In this document: positions 54,655 to 63,707 of the stretch, one piece after another
Numbering within the stretch: the first letter of the stretch is position 1
How the letters are laid out: each line of letters starts with the position of its first letter
Origin: Rosettibacter sp964572725
Lineage (GTDB): Bacteria; Bacteroidota; Ignavibacteria; Ignavibacteriales; Melioribacteraceae
Direction: 5' to 3'
Length of the DNA stretch: 64,000 nt
Assembly (NCBI GenBank): GCA_964572725.1
Contig: CAZNFW010000001.1
Coordinates: forward strand, 62,001 to 126,000
Made by a program: the position numbers and the translations under genes
Notes under the pieces: model-generated
What the model was told of the DNA's origin: nothing
The model's database searches: none
What the model saw: the letters and a program-made list of their open reading frames with translations, nothing else

Positions 54655-54904
54655 ATTAGGAAAATATCCTAAAAAATTATCTGAAACTTATAGAAATATT
54701 GGTCCATATCTTGGATTGGGGACTCAGCTTGCAGCTACAATTATATTAATGTTTTTTTTAGGCAGATGGATGGATAGTTTATTTAATACAAGCCCTTTTT
54801 TAATGATAATTTTTTCATTTATTGGGTGTTTCGCAGCAGTTTATAATTTTATAAAAACAGTTTTGAATTTAAATAAGAAAAACAAACTTGATAAAACAAA
54901 TTAA
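54647..54904 (+). CDS. AtpZ/AtpI-family small ATP synthase-associated membrane protein
   Basis: This 85-residue protein has two membrane helices: YLGLGTQLAATIILMFFLGRW at about 21-40, then a second near 50-70. The GLGTQLA...GRWMD pattern matches the AtpZ/AtpI-related family encoded before F-type ATP synthase operons, proposed to act in c-ring assembly or divalent ion transport. An in-frame ATG at 54617 would add ten residues within bactofilin and no family match. The ATG at 54647 is preferred. Confidence 0.8.
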   Translation: MDELGKYPKKLSETYRNIGPYLGLGTQLAATIILMFFLGRWMDSLFNTSPFLMIIFSFIGCFAAVYNFIKTVLNLNKKNKLDKTN

Positions 54905-55274
54905 ACTTTCAGCAGCATTAATAATTTTAATTAATGTAATAATAATTCTTTTATCCTATCTTAAAATCTTATCTGATTCTCAATTTAACTCGTTCATTTT
55001 TGCATGTCTGATTGCGATTATTAATTATATTATTTTTTTATTTTTATTTTATAAATCAGTTAAGGAAGAAAATAAAAAATTTATCAAAATAAATTTAGGC
55101 GGTATGGCTTTTAGAATAATATTGATACTGGCTTTAATTTTTCTTACACTCAAATTCTTGAAAGTTGATAAATATGAGTTTATATTTGCACTTTTAATAT
55201 GGTATATTTTCTTGATGATATTTGAAATAAATATAATTCGATTAGAAAAAACTGTTAAAAATTCTCTAAAGTGA
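54888..55274 (+). CDS. AtpI-like (ATP synthase I) four-helix membrane protein
   Basis: This 128-residue protein has four predicted membrane helices and short charged loops. The size, the topology and the position between the AtpZ-like gene and atpB fit ATP synthase protein I (UncI), an accessory factor of c-ring assembly. Sequence motifs in that family are weak, so the call leans on context. The start is TTG at 54888, overlapping the previous gene. The end overlaps atpB by four bases. Confidence 0.65.
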   Translation: MIKQIKLSAALIILINVIIILLSYLKILSDSQFNSFIFACLIAIINYIIFLFLFYKSVKEENKKFIKINLGGMAFRIILILALIFLTLKFLKVDKYEFIFALLIWYIFLMIFEINIIRLEKTVKNSLK

Positions 55275-56113
55275 ATATGTGGTTTAATAATGCTGCACAG
55301 GATTCATTGAATGCTGCAAAGTCTGGCTCTCAGGATACAGGCTGGATATTGCATCACATCCTTGATTCAAAAGAGATTGATTTGACCCCTTTTGGAGTAA
55401 TTCATCTTCCCGAAATCCATATTTTTGGTTTGGATTTATCAATTACCAAACATGTTGTTTTCATGTGGATTGCAGCTCTTATTTTAATTGTTACATTTAT
55501 TAAGGTATCCAATTCATATAAAAAGTCGTTAGTCCCTAAAGGAATTACCAATTTTGTTGAAGTATTAATAGTTTTTGTGCGAGATGAAATTGCAAGACCT
55601 ACTATTGGTCATGGTTATGAAAAATTTTTACCTTATTTATTAACTGTTTTCTTTTTTATTCTAACCTGTAACTTTTTAGGTTTAGTTCCTTACGCTGCAA
55701 CATCAACAAGTAATATTGCAGTCACCGCAACACTGGCTGCAATTTCATTTTTCGTAATTCAAATTGGCGGAATAATGAAGAACGGATTCTTTGGATATTT
55801 CAAAGGATTGGTCCCTCACGGAATTCCATTCTGGCTTGTGCCAATTATGTTTGTTGTTGAGTTACTTGGTTTATTCACAAAACCTTTTGCACTGGCTATC
55901 CGTCTCTTTGCAAATATGACTGCAGGTCATATAGTTATATTAGCTTTACTGGGATTAATATTTATCTTGAAAACATATTTTGTTGTTCCTGTTTCAATTT
56001 CATTTGCATTATTTATTTATCTATTGGAAATTCTTGTTGCTCTTATACAAGCTTATATATTTACAATGTTGTCATCATTATTTATCGGGATGGCATATCA
56101 TCAAGAACATTAA
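55271..56113 (+). CDS. atpB: ATP synthase subunit a
   Basis: Subunit a forms the ion half-channels of Fo. The 280-residue protein has five to six helices. The essential arginine (about residue 211) lies in AIRLFANMTAGH. The N-terminal region is longer than in E. coli and mostly hydrophilic before the first helix. The start is GTG at 55271, overlapping the previous stop; an ATG at 55277 is also usable. It heads the block atpBEFHAG. Confidence 0.94.
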   Translation: MNMWFNNAAQDSLNAAKSGSQDTGWILHHILDSKEIDLTPFGVIHLPEIHIFGLDLSITKHVVFMWIAALILIVTFIKVSNSYKKSLVPKGITNFVEVLIVFVRDEIARPTIGHGYEKFLPYLLTVFFFILTCNFLGLVPYAATSTSNIAVTATLAAISFFVIQIGGIMKNGFFGYFKGLVPHGIPFWLVPIMFVVELLGLFTKPFALAIRLFANMTAGHIVILALLGLIFILKTYFVVPVSISFALFIYLLEILVALIQAYIFTMLSSLFIGMAYHQEH

Positions 56114-56133
56114 TATAAAAAAGGAGGAAATCA

Positions 56134-56352
56134 ATGGAATTCGCTTATTTAGCAGCTGGTTTTAGTGCAGCACTGACAGTAATTGGCGGTGCATTTGGTA
56201 TAGGAAAATTGGCAAGTTCAGCTATGGAAGCAAGTGGCCGTCAACCTGAAGCAGCTGGAGAAATTAGAACTTCTATGATTATAGCTGCTGCATTAATTGA
56301 AGGTATTTCTCTTTTCGCATTGGTTATTTGTATTCTTTTAGCACTGAAATAA
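56134..56352 (+). CDS. atpE: ATP synthase subunit c
   Basis: This 72-residue helical hairpin forms the Fo rotor ring. Helix 1 has the glycine-rich GGAFGIGKLA, the loop has the conserved GRQPEA, and helix 2 carries the ion-binding glutamate (E56) in AALIEGISL. The residue after the glutamate is Gly rather than Ser/Thr, and the helix-1 Gln of sodium-type rings is absent. Proton coupling is therefore predicted. A strong AAGGAGGAAA ribosome site precedes the ATG, consistent with the high copy number of c. Confidence 0.95.
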   Translation: MEFAYLAAGFSAALTVIGGAFGIGKLASSAMEASGRQPEAAGEIRTSMIIAAALIEGISLFALVICILLALK

Positions 56353-56387
56353 TTTTTGATTTCTCTTTCAAATAAGGGAGTAAATTT

Positions 56388-56933
56388 ATGATAATTAGTA
56401 ATTTATTAATAATTGCATTGAGCAGCGGTGGTGAACATTCAGGTAGTCCGCTTGATGTAAATCCAGGATTGATTTTGTGGACAGTTGTTACAGTCATTTT
56501 TTTGCTAATAATATTGTCTAAACTTGCATGGAAGCCAATTTTAAAATCCCTTAATGAAAGAGAAAACTTAATCAAAGAATCACTTGAAAAAGCAGAGAAT
56601 GCAAGAAAAGAAGCAGAAAGATTAATTGCAGAAAATAAAGCCAACCTGCAAAAAGCAGAAGCTGAAGCACAAAAAATTATTGACCAAAGCAGAGAATATG
56701 CTGAAAAATTAAAAATGCAGATACTTGAAGAAAGTAAATCTCAGGCAAAACGAATGATTGAAGATGCATCGAAAGAAATTGAAAGAAAAAATGCTGAAGC
56801 TTTTATTAAATTAAAAGAACAGGTTGCAGATATTGCAATTAGTGCTGCTGAAAAAATCTTGAGAGAAAATCTTGATAAAGAAAAACAAACAAAAATTATA
56901 GCTAAGTATCTGGAAGATCTTTCAAAGAACTAA
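56388..56933 (+). CDS. atpF: ATP synthase subunit b
   Basis: Subunit b is the peripheral stalk that ties Fo to F1. The 181-residue protein has an N-terminal membrane helix at about 24-44 (LILWTVVTVIFLLIILSKLAW). A long Ala/Glu/Lys-rich helix follows to the C-terminus with few helix breakers. Only one b gene is present, so a homodimer is likely. It sits between atpE and atpH, as usual. Confidence 0.93.
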   Translation: MIISNLLIIALSSGGEHSGSPLDVNPGLILWTVVTVIFLLIILSKLAWKPILKSLNERENLIKESLEKAENARKEAERLIAENKANLQKAEAEAQKIIDQSREYAEKLKMQILEESKSQAKRMIEDASKEIERKNAEAFIKLKEQVADIAISAAEKILRENLDKEKQTKIIAKYLEDLSKN

Positions 56934-56935
56934 TT

Positions 56936-57493
56936 ATGAGTGTTTACAGAATATCATATCGCTATGCTAATTCTCTGTTTAAGCTTGCTGAAGAAAAAAA
57001 TATTCTAACAAGTATTGCTCAAGATGCAGAATTGGTTTATTCGATTATAAGCAGTTCAAAAGAACTTCGTGCATTGCTTAAAAATCCTGTAATTAAATCT
57101 GATAAGAAAAAAGAACTATTATCAAAAATTTTGGGAGGAAAGATTAGTGATGATATGATGAAATTTATTGATTTTGTTGTTGAAAAGAATAGAGAGGATA
57201 TATTAGTTGACATTATGCAGGAATTTTTGAACTTGCGAGACAATAAGGAAGGTATACTGCGTATTCAGGTTATTACTGCCGTTGAAATTAATGATGATTT
57301 GAAAAAAGAGATTGAAAAAGTTCTCGAGAATATGGAAAGAAAGAAAATTCAAAGCAGTTATGTGATCAATCCAAATATACTTGGTGGTTATGTAATAAAA
57401 TTTAAGGACACTGTAATTGATGCCTCGCTTACTCATCAATTAGAAAGATTAAGAAAAAAGTTTTCTGAAGATTTAAGTATTTCGAACAATTAG
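56936..57493 (+). CDS. atpH: ATP synthase subunit delta
   Basis: Subunit delta caps F1 and binds the b stalk. The 185-residue protein has the N-terminal helical domain (YRYANSLFKLAEE, FIDFVVEKNRE) and the C-terminal NPNILGGYVIKFKDTVIDASL, the OSCP/delta signature. Length is typical. It lies two bases after atpF and twelve before atpA. Confidence 0.94.
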   Translation: MSVYRISYRYANSLFKLAEEKNILTSIAQDAELVYSIISSSKELRALLKNPVIKSDKKKELLSKILGGKISDDMMKFIDFVVEKNREDILVDIMQEFLNLRDNKEGILRIQVITAVEINDDLKKEIEKVLENMERKKIQSSYVINPNILGGYVIKFKDTVIDASLTHQLERLRKKFSEDLSISNN

Positions 57494-57505
57494 GATGAAA
57501 ATAAA

Positions 57506-59053
57506 ATGGTAGAAATCAGACCCGACGAAGTTTCTGCAATATTAAGAAAACAACTTGCCGGTTTCGATAACGAAGTTGATATTTATGATGTCGGAACTGT
57601 TCTTCAGGTTGGAGATGGAATTGCGCGTATTTATGGATTAACAAAAGTAATGGCAAGTGAACTTGTAGAATTCCCTAATGGTGTGATGGGAATGGTTCTC
57701 AATCTCGAAGAAGATAATGTTGGTTGTGTTCTTTTTGGTGAAAGTACTTTAATTAAAGAAGGGGATATTGTTAAAAGAACTAAACGTGTAGCTTCATTTC
57801 CTGTTGGAGAAAGTTTACTCGGAAGAGTTGTTAATCCTCTTGGAGAACCACTTGACGGCAAGGGAAATATTCAATTCGAAAAATATTCCCCAATTGAAAG
57901 GAAAGCACTCGGAGTAATTCAAAGACAACCTGTTAAGGAACCATTGCAGACAGGAATTACTGCTATTGATGCAATGATTCCAATTGGTCGTGGTCAGAGA
58001 GAATTGATTATTGGTGATAGACAAACTGGTAAAACAGCAATTGCAATTGATACAATTATTAATCAGAAATACACTCATACTGAAGAAGCAAAAAAGTACG
58101 GAATAAAACCCGTTTATTGCATATATGTTGCTATTGGACAAAAAAACTCTACAGTTGCTCAAGTAGTTGCAAAACTTGAAGAATATGGTGCAATGGAATA
58201 TACAACTGTAATTTCAGCACCAGCATCTTCACCGGCACCTCTTCAATATATTGCACCTTATGCAGGAGCAACTTTGGGAGAATATTTTAGAGATAAAGGT
58301 ATGCATGCTCTTGTGATTTACGATGACTTGTCAAAACAAGCAGCAGCATATCGCGAACTATCGCTTTTACTTAGGAGGCCGCCTGGAAGAGAAGCTTATC
58401 CAGGTGATGTTTTTTATTTGCATTCGCGTTTGCTTGAACGTGCTTCAAAATTAAGTGATGAAGAAGGCGGCGGAAGTTTAACTGCGTTGCCAATAATCGA
58501 AACTCAACAAGGTGACGTTTCTGCATATATTCCTACAAATGTTATCTCAATTACAGATGGACAAATTTATCTTGAGCCTAATTTGTTTAATGCTGGTGTT
58601 CGTCCTGCTATTAATGTTGGAATATCAGTATCTCGTGTTGGAGGTAATGCTCAAATTAAAGCAATGAAAAAGGTAGCTGGTTCATTAAAATTAGATTTAG
58701 CACAATATCGTGAACTTGAAGCATTTGCAAAGTTTGGTTCAGACCTTGATAAAGCAACTCAAAGAACACTTGCAAAAGGTGCTAGATTAGTTGAATTATT
58801 AAAGCAAGACCAATATTCTCCTATACCAGTTGAAAAACAAATTGTAAGCGTATTTATTGGAACGAATGATTACCTTGAAACCATAGATGTGAAGGATATT
58901 AAAAGATTTGAAAAAGAATTTCATGAATATGTTGAATTGAAATATCCTGTGATTTATGAAAATATTCGCTCAACTAAAGAATTAAGAGATGACACTATTC
59001 AACTTTTGAAAAAAGCTGCAGGTGAATTTCTGGAAAAATTTAAGAAAAGCTGA
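57506..59053 (+). CDS. atpA: ATP synthase subunit alpha
   Basis: Alpha is the non-catalytic nucleotide-binding subunit of F1. The 515-residue protein has the P-loop GDRQTGKT at about 170-177, the preceding IPIGRGQRELI, PAINVGISVSRVGG, and the arginine-bearing VSRVGG motif that reaches the catalytic site. Length and motifs are standard. The catalytic beta subunit that must pair with it is not encoded in the window. Confidence 0.97.
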   Translation: MVEIRPDEVSAILRKQLAGFDNEVDIYDVGTVLQVGDGIARIYGLTKVMASELVEFPNGVMGMVLNLEEDNVGCVLFGESTLIKEGDIVKRTKRVASFPVGESLLGRVVNPLGEPLDGKGNIQFEKYSPIERKALGVIQRQPVKEPLQTGITAIDAMIPIGRGQRELIIGDRQTGKTAIAIDTIINQKYTHTEEAKKYGIKPVYCIYVAIGQKNSTVAQVVAKLEEYGAMEYTTVISAPASSPAPLQYIAPYAGATLGEYFRDKGMHALVIYDDLSKQAAAYRELSLLLRRPPGREAYPGDVFYLHSRLLERASKLSDEEGGGSLTALPIIETQQGDVSAYIPTNVISITDGQIYLEPNLFNAGVRPAINVGISVSRVGGNAQIKAMKKVAGSLKLDLAQYRELEAFAKFGSDLDKATQRTLAKGARLVELLKQDQYSPIPVEKQIVSVFIGTNDYLETIDVKDIKRFEKEFHEYVELKYPVIYENIRSTKELRDDTIQLLKKAAGEFLEKFKKS

Positions 59054-59062
59054 TAATATATA

Positions 59063-59947
59063 ATGGCAACATTAAGAGACATAAAAAGAAGAATAATAGG
59101 AATAAAAAATACACAGCAGATAACCAAAGCTATGAAAATGGTTGCTGCAGCAAGATTGCGTCGTGCTCAGGATAATATCATTAATGCTCGGCCATATTCT
59201 CGAAAAATTTCGGAAGTTTTAGCTCATCTGCTGAGTATTGAAAAAAACATTAACAACCCATTTTTACAGGATAGAAAAGTAGAAAATCTTGCAATTGTAG
59301 TTGTTACTTCCGACAGAGGTTTGTGTGGTAGTTTTAATGTAAATGTAATTAGAAAAACAGAAGAATTAATTCATAATGATTATAAACAATTCTATGAAAA
59401 TGGAAAAGTTCAGTTATATTGTGTAGGAAAGAAAGGCTTTGATTATTTTTCTAAAAGAAATTATAAAATTGCAAATTCCTTCCAAGGAATATTTTCCCAC
59501 TTAAAATTTGAATTCGCTTCGGGTATTATAAAAGAATTATCGCAAAAATTTCTAAATAATGAAGTTGACAAAATTTTATTGATTTATAACGAATTTAAAT
59601 CTATCATTCAACAAAAAACTGTTATTGAACAGCTGCTGCCTATTCAACCATTTTCTCAGAATGAATTAAATCAAATGCAGTCAGTGGATTTTATATATGA
59701 ACCGGATAAAACTGGTATAATAAATTTTTTACTGCCAAAACATTTAGGTGCGCAGATGTGGAGGATTTTGTTAGAATCTTATGCTGCGGAACTCGCTGCA
59801 AGAATGACTGCTATGGATATGGCAACAGAAAATGCAAAAGAATTAATTCGTTCATTGCAATTAACTTACAATAAAGTACGTCAAGCTACGATAACCAAAG
59901 AAATAATTGAGATAGTATCCGGAGCGAATGCCCTTAAAGAAAGCTGA
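59063..59947 (+). CDS. atpG: ATP synthase subunit gamma
   Basis: Gamma is the central rotor shaft of F1. The 294-residue protein has the N-terminal helix RDIKRRIIGIKNTQQITKAM, a SDRGLCGSFN Rossmann-like start, and the C-terminal helix ASYAAELAARMTAMDMATENA region typical of the family (here LESYAAELA). In many bacteria atpD and atpC follow directly. Here ffh follows instead after 53 bases, so the operon is split. Confidence 0.95.
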   Translation: MATLRDIKRRIIGIKNTQQITKAMKMVAAARLRRAQDNIINARPYSRKISEVLAHLLSIEKNINNPFLQDRKVENLAIVVVTSDRGLCGSFNVNVIRKTEELIHNDYKQFYENGKVQLYCVGKKGFDYFSKRNYKIANSFQGIFSHLKFEFASGIIKELSQKFLNNEVDKILLIYNEFKSIIQQKTVIEQLLPIQPFSQNELNQMQSVDFIYEPDKTGIINFLLPKHLGAQMWRILLESYAAELAARMTAMDMATENAKELIRSLQLTYNKVRQATITKEIIEIVSGANALKES

Positions 59948-60000
59948 AGAATTAACTTTTGAAATGATTTTCCTTTTTATTATCTTTTTTACTGGAATTT

Positions 60001-61335
60001 ATGCTTGAAGATTTAACTGAAAAATTAGAACGAACTTTAAAGAAAATTACTGGGCAGGGAAAGTTAACTGAAGAAAATATTTCCGATACTCTTCGGGAAA
60101 TTAGACGTGTTCTTTTAGATGCTGATGTAAACTATAAAGTAGCAAAACAATTTATAGAAGATGTAAAAGCAAAAGCACTTGGTAAAGAAGTTTTACTGTC
60201 TGTTACCCCGGGTCAGCTTATTACAAAAATTATTTATGACGAGCTTACTAAACTTTTGGGTGGGACTGGTGCTGAATTGAAATTAAATCCATCAGGAATA
60301 ACAGCAATTATGCTGATTGGATTACAGGGTTGTGGTAAAACTACTTTCAGTGCTAAGCTTGCTAAATATCTTAAAGAGAAAAAAAGGAATGTTCTTTTAG
60401 TTGCTGCTGATGTTTACCGACCTGCCGCAATTAATCAATTGAAAATTCTTGGTTCTCAAATAAATGTTCCTGTTTTTTCAATTGATAGCAGCAGTGACCC
60501 GGTAAAAATTGCGCAAGAGTCTCTTGCATTTGCCAGAGATAATAAACTTGATACTGTGATTATTGATACCGCAGGAAGATTGCATGTTGACGAAGAAATG
60601 ATGCAGGAAGCTTCTGCAATCAAAGAAAAAGTTAATCCTACTGAAACTTTGTTTGTTGTTGATTCTATGACAGGACAAGACGCTGTAAATTCTGCTAAAG
60701 CTTTTCACGAAAAAGTTGATTTTGACGGAATTGTAGTTACAAAGCTAGATGGTGATGCAAGAGGAGGATGTGTATTATCAATAAAAGCTGTTGTTGATAG
60801 ACCAATTAAGTTTATCAGTGTAGGAGAAAAACTTGATTCGATTGAAATATTTTATCCTGATAGATTGGCTTCAAGAATACTTGGCAAGGGTGATATAATT
60901 ACACTTGTTGAAAAAGCTCAACAACAGGTTGATGAAAAAGAAGCTGAAGAACTTGAAAAAAAATTATTAGCAAATAAATTTGATTTTGATGATTTCTTAA
61001 AACAGATTAAAATGATTAAAAAAATGGGTTCTTTGAAATCACTTTTATCAATGATTCCTGGAATAGGTTCTGCAATAAAAAATGCCGAGGTTGATGATAA
61101 ACAATTGATAAAAGTGGAATCTATTATTCAATCTATGACAAAAGAGGAACGAAGGAATCCTAAAATATTGAATGGAAGCAGAAGAAAAAGAATTGCGCGA
61201 GGCAGTGGTAATTCTATTCAAGATGTTAATAGATTGATAAAACAATTTAACCAGATGCAGCAAATGATAAAAATGTTGAATTCAAAATCTGGCAAAGCAG
61301 GTATAATGAATTTGAAAAATTTTAAAATGAACTAA
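60001..61335 (+). CDS. ffh: Signal recognition particle GTPase Ffh
   Basis: Ffh binds signal sequences of nascent membrane proteins and docks them at FtsY. The 444-residue protein has the N domain, the G domain with GLQGCGKTTF at about 107-116, DTAGRLHVDEEM, TKLDGDARGG, and a C-terminal M domain. That domain carries the RNA-binding NGSRRKRIARGSG motif and ends in a Met-rich helix. A Cys replaces the common Ser in the P-loop (GCGKT), as in some other bacteria. No SRP RNA gene is visible nearby. Confidence 0.97.
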   Translation: MLEDLTEKLERTLKKITGQGKLTEENISDTLREIRRVLLDADVNYKVAKQFIEDVKAKALGKEVLLSVTPGQLITKIIYDELTKLLGGTGAELKLNPSGITAIMLIGLQGCGKTTFSAKLAKYLKEKKRNVLLVAADVYRPAAINQLKILGSQINVPVFSIDSSSDPVKIAQESLAFARDNKLDTVIIDTAGRLHVDEEMMQEASAIKEKVNPTETLFVVDSMTGQDAVNSAKAFHEKVDFDGIVVTKLDGDARGGCVLSIKAVVDRPIKFISVGEKLDSIEIFYPDRLASRILGKGDIITLVEKAQQQVDEKEAEELEKKLLANKFDFDDFLKQIKMIKKMGSLKSLLSMIPGIGSAIKNAEVDDKQLIKVESIIQSMTKEERRNPKILNGSRRKRIARGSGNSIQDVNRLIKQFNQMQQMIKMLNSKSGKAGIMNLKNFKMN

Positions 61336-61364
61336 AAATAATAAATTAAGGAGGAATAAATAAA

Positions 61365-61817
61365 TTGGCAGTTAAGTTAAGACTGAAACGAATGGGAAAG
61401 AAAAAGCAGCCGGTTTACAAAGTTGTAGCTGCTGATGCACGCTCGCCAAGAGATGGTAAATTTATAGAAGCAATTGGTTTATATAATCCTAAAACAGAAC
61501 CAGCTACTATTGAAATCAAAGAAGATAGAGCTTTGTATTGGCTTAATGTCGGAGCTCAACCAACAGAAACAGTAAGAAGTCTTCTTTCTCAAAAAGGTAT
61601 TTTATTAAAACGCGATTTAATGAAACGTGGTTTTTCTGAAGAAGAGATTGCAAAAAAATTAGAGGAATGGACAAAATTAAAAGAAGCAAAATTAGCAGCT
61701 GCTCTTAAGAAAGCAGAAAAATCAAAATCTAAAAAGCAGTCAGAAGCAAAAGCTGATACAATAGAAGATTCTAATAGTGCAGCGGAAGTAAAGGGTACTG
61801 CTTCCGGAGAAGCTTAA
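61365..61817 (+). CDS. rpsP: Ribosomal protein S16
   Basis: S16 is a 30S assembly protein. Residues 1-85 are the conserved domain (AVKLRLKRMGKKKQPVYKVV, DGKFIEAIGLYNP). A Lys/Ala/Glu-rich C-terminal extension brings the length to 150, as in many Bacteroidota-related S16 proteins. The start is TTG at 61365, supported by AAGGAGG at 61348-61354; there is no nearby ATG in frame. It leads the khpA-rimM-trmD-rplS set. Confidence 0.96.
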   Translation: MAVKLRLKRMGKKKQPVYKVVAADARSPRDGKFIEAIGLYNPKTEPATIEIKEDRALYWLNVGAQPTETVRSLLSQKGILLKRDLMKRGFSEEEIAKKLEEWTKLKEAKLAAALKKAEKSKSKKQSEAKADTIEDSNSAAEVKGTASGEA

Positions 61818-61871
61818 TTTAGCTTACACTTTTAATTAGGTACCCTTATTCACTTAATGATAGGTACTTTC

Positions 61872-62105
61872 ATGAAGGAATTTATTGAATTTATCGCAAA
61901 ACACCTTGTTGATAATCCGGGTAATGTTTCTATTGAAGAAGCAAGACCCGATGAAAAAACCATCGAACTTACTTTAAAAGTAGGTGCCGAAGATGTTGGA
62001 AAAGTAATTGGAAAACAAGGCAAAACTGCACAAGCAATGAGAACTTTGCTTACAGCAATTGCAGCGAAGGAAGGAAAAAGAGCTATTCTGAAAATATTGG
62101 ATTAA
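61872..62105 (+). CDS. khpA: KH-domain RNA-binding protein KhpA
   Basis: This 77-residue single KH-domain protein starts MKEFIEFIAKHLVDNP and contains the RNA-binding GKVIGKQGKTAQAMRTLL loop. KhpA, alone or with KhpB, binds RNA and affects envelope homeostasis in Gram-positives. Its place between rpsP and rimM is its usual one. An ATG at 61857 would add five residues; 61872 gives the family's standard start. Confidence 0.92.
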   Translation: MKEFIEFIAKHLVDNPGNVSIEEARPDEKTIELTLKVGAEDVGKVIGKQGKTAQAMRTLLTAIAAKEGKRAILKILD

Positions 62106-62119
62106 AATTTTTCTATTAA

Positions 62120-62638
62120 GTGATTGACTTAATTTTAATAGCTGTAGTAAAGTCTGTAGTGAATAATGAGGGGTTTGTTGCGGTAGATTCTTATTCTGAT
62201 TTTAATGAGAGATTCTTTTCGTTGAAAAAAATTTTTATTGAGTTTTTTGGGAACTCAAAAGAATACTTTGTCGAAAAAACTGAAATTTTTGACGGCAACA
62301 TCGCTCTTAAAATTAAAGGCTTTGACAATCAGAAAGATGCTGAACTATTAGTTGGCAAAAAAATTTATGTCGACTCAAAAAATGCAGTTAAGTTAGATGA
62401 AGATACTTATTTTATTCATGATTTAATTGATAGTGAAGTTTACAGAAATGGTAAACTTCTTGGATATCTAAAAGATGTATATGTTCTTAAATCTAATGAT
62501 GTTTATGTGATTAAAGATTTACATGGTAAAGAGATTCTTTTACCAGCAGTAAAGGATTACATAAAAAACTTTGACCCCAAAAAGAAGAGATTGGAATTAG
62601 TAGAAGGTTGCGATTTGCTTTATGATGATGAGAATTGA
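62120..62638 (+). CDS. rimM: Ribosome maturation factor RimM
   Basis: RimM helps process the 16S 3' domain and binds S19. The 172-residue protein has an N-terminal beta-barrel (AVVKSVVNNEGFVAVDSYSDF) and a C-terminal PRC-barrel (TYFIHDLIDSEVY, GKEILLPAVKDYIKNFD). The usual GxxG of the first loop is replaced by NNEG. The start is GTG at 62120. It overlaps trmD by 17 bases. Confidence 0.92.
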   Translation: MIDLILIAVVKSVVNNEGFVAVDSYSDFNERFFSLKKIFIEFFGNSKEYFVEKTEIFDGNIALKIKGFDNQKDAELLVGKKIYVDSKNAVKLDEDTYFIHDLIDSEVYRNGKLLGYLKDVYVLKSNDVYVIKDLHGKEILLPAVKDYIKNFDPKKKRLELVEGCDLLYDDEN

Positions 62639-63308
62639 TGTTATTTCTGCTGTGCCAGATTCATTAATAAGTCCTTTGAATACAAGCATAATTAAAAGAG
62701 CACAGGAGAAAAAAAAAGTTGAAATACATGTGCATAATCTTCGAGATTATGCTTACGATAAACACAAACAGATTGATGATAAACCTTTTGGCGGTGGACC
62801 TGGAATGCTTCTTAAACCAGAACCGTTCTTTGAATGTATTGAAAAACTCTTGAGCGAAAGAACTTATGATTATATAATTTATCCTACACCAGGTGGAAAA
62901 TTTTATAATCAGGAATTAGCAAAAAAATATTCACTCGCTCAGAATATTATGATTATTGCCGGACATTATAAAGGAATAGATGACCGTGTACGGCAGAAAT
63001 TTGCTACCGATGAAATTTCAATTGGAAATTATATTTTAACAGGTGGCGAAATTCCAGCTCTTGTAATTATTGATTCAGTTGTTAGACTTATACCCGGTGT
63101 TCTTAATGATAGTGAATCAGCATTAAATGATTCTTTGATTGATGGAAACTATATTGAAGCTCCTTGTTATACTAGACCAGCTGAATATAAAGGAATGAAA
63201 GTGCCAGAAGTTTTACTTTCTGGCAACGAAAAGAAAATCAAAGAATGGAAAGAAGAACAATCAAGAATTTTAACAGAAAAATGGAAAAAGATAAATAATC
63301 TGGAGTAA
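62622..63308 (+). CDS. trmD: tRNA (guanine-37-N1) methyltransferase TrmD
   Basis: TrmD methylates G37 next to the anticodon using SAM and prevents frameshifting. The 228-residue SPOUT enzyme has the knotted-fold motifs FGGGPGMLLKPEP, IYPTPGG, CGHYKG-like AGHYKGIDDRV, and SIGNYILTGGE. Three consecutive ATGs occur at 62622, 62625 and 62628. The last gives the most typical start (MRIDV). It overlaps rimM and is followed two bases later by rplS. Confidence 0.96.
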   Translation: MMMRIDVISAVPDSLISPLNTSIIKRAQEKKKVEIHVHNLRDYAYDKHKQIDDKPFGGGPGMLLKPEPFFECIEKLLSERTYDYIIYPTPGGKFYNQELAKKYSLAQNIMIIAGHYKGIDDRVRQKFATDEISIGNYILTGGEIPALVIIDSVVRLIPGVLNDSESALNDSLIDGNYIEAPCYTRPAEYKGMKVPEVLLSGNEKKIKEWKEEQSRILTEKWKKINNLE

Positions 63309-63310
63309 CA

Positions 63311-63658
63311 ATGGATAAGCTAAAAGAAATAACAGAAAATCAGATGCGAACTGACTTACCTTCATTCAAAGCAGGAGACCACATACGTGTGCATGTGAGA
63401 GTTATTGAAGGTGATAAAGAAAGAATTCAACCTTTTGAAGGTGATGTTATAAACATCCGTGGCACAGGCTTGAGCAAAACTTTTACAGTTAGAAAAATTT
63501 CAAGCGGTGTAGGTGTTGAAAGAATTTTCCCTTATAACTCACCTAAGATTGCAAAAATTGAAGTGCTTCGTGAAGGTAAAGTTCGCAGAGCTAAATTGTT
63601 TTATTTGCGTAAGCTTTCAGGTAAAGCAGCAAAAATTAAAGACAAAAATCTTAAGTAA
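63311..63658 (+). CDS. rplS: Ribosomal protein L19
   Basis: L19 sits at the 30S-50S interface. The 115-residue protein has the family's FKAGDHIRVHVRVIEGDKERIQPFEG, the RKISSGVGVERIFPYNSP motif, and the basic C-terminal VRRAKLFYLRKLSGKAAKIK. Length is normal. It is the last gene of the ffh-rpsP-khpA-rimM-trmD-rplS set, with a clear terminator nine bases after its stop. Confidence 0.97.
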   Translation: MDKLKEITENQMRTDLPSFKAGDHIRVHVRVIEGDKERIQPFEGDVINIRGTGLSKTFTVRKISSGVGVERIFPYNSPKIAKIEVLREGKVRRAKLFYLRKLSGKAAKIKDKNLK

Positions 63659-63666
63659 TAATTTCA

Positions 63667-63695
63667 AAAGCCGCTTTATTCTGGCGGCTTTTTTT
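63667..63695 (+). terminator. Terminator after rplS
   Basis: AAAGCCGC (63667-63674) pairs with GCGGCTTT (63684-63691) around a nine-base loop, followed directly by a T run. This is a good rho-independent terminator ending the rpsP-rplS transcript. Confidence 0.9.
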
Positions 63696-63707
63696 ATTTG
63701 ATTTAAT

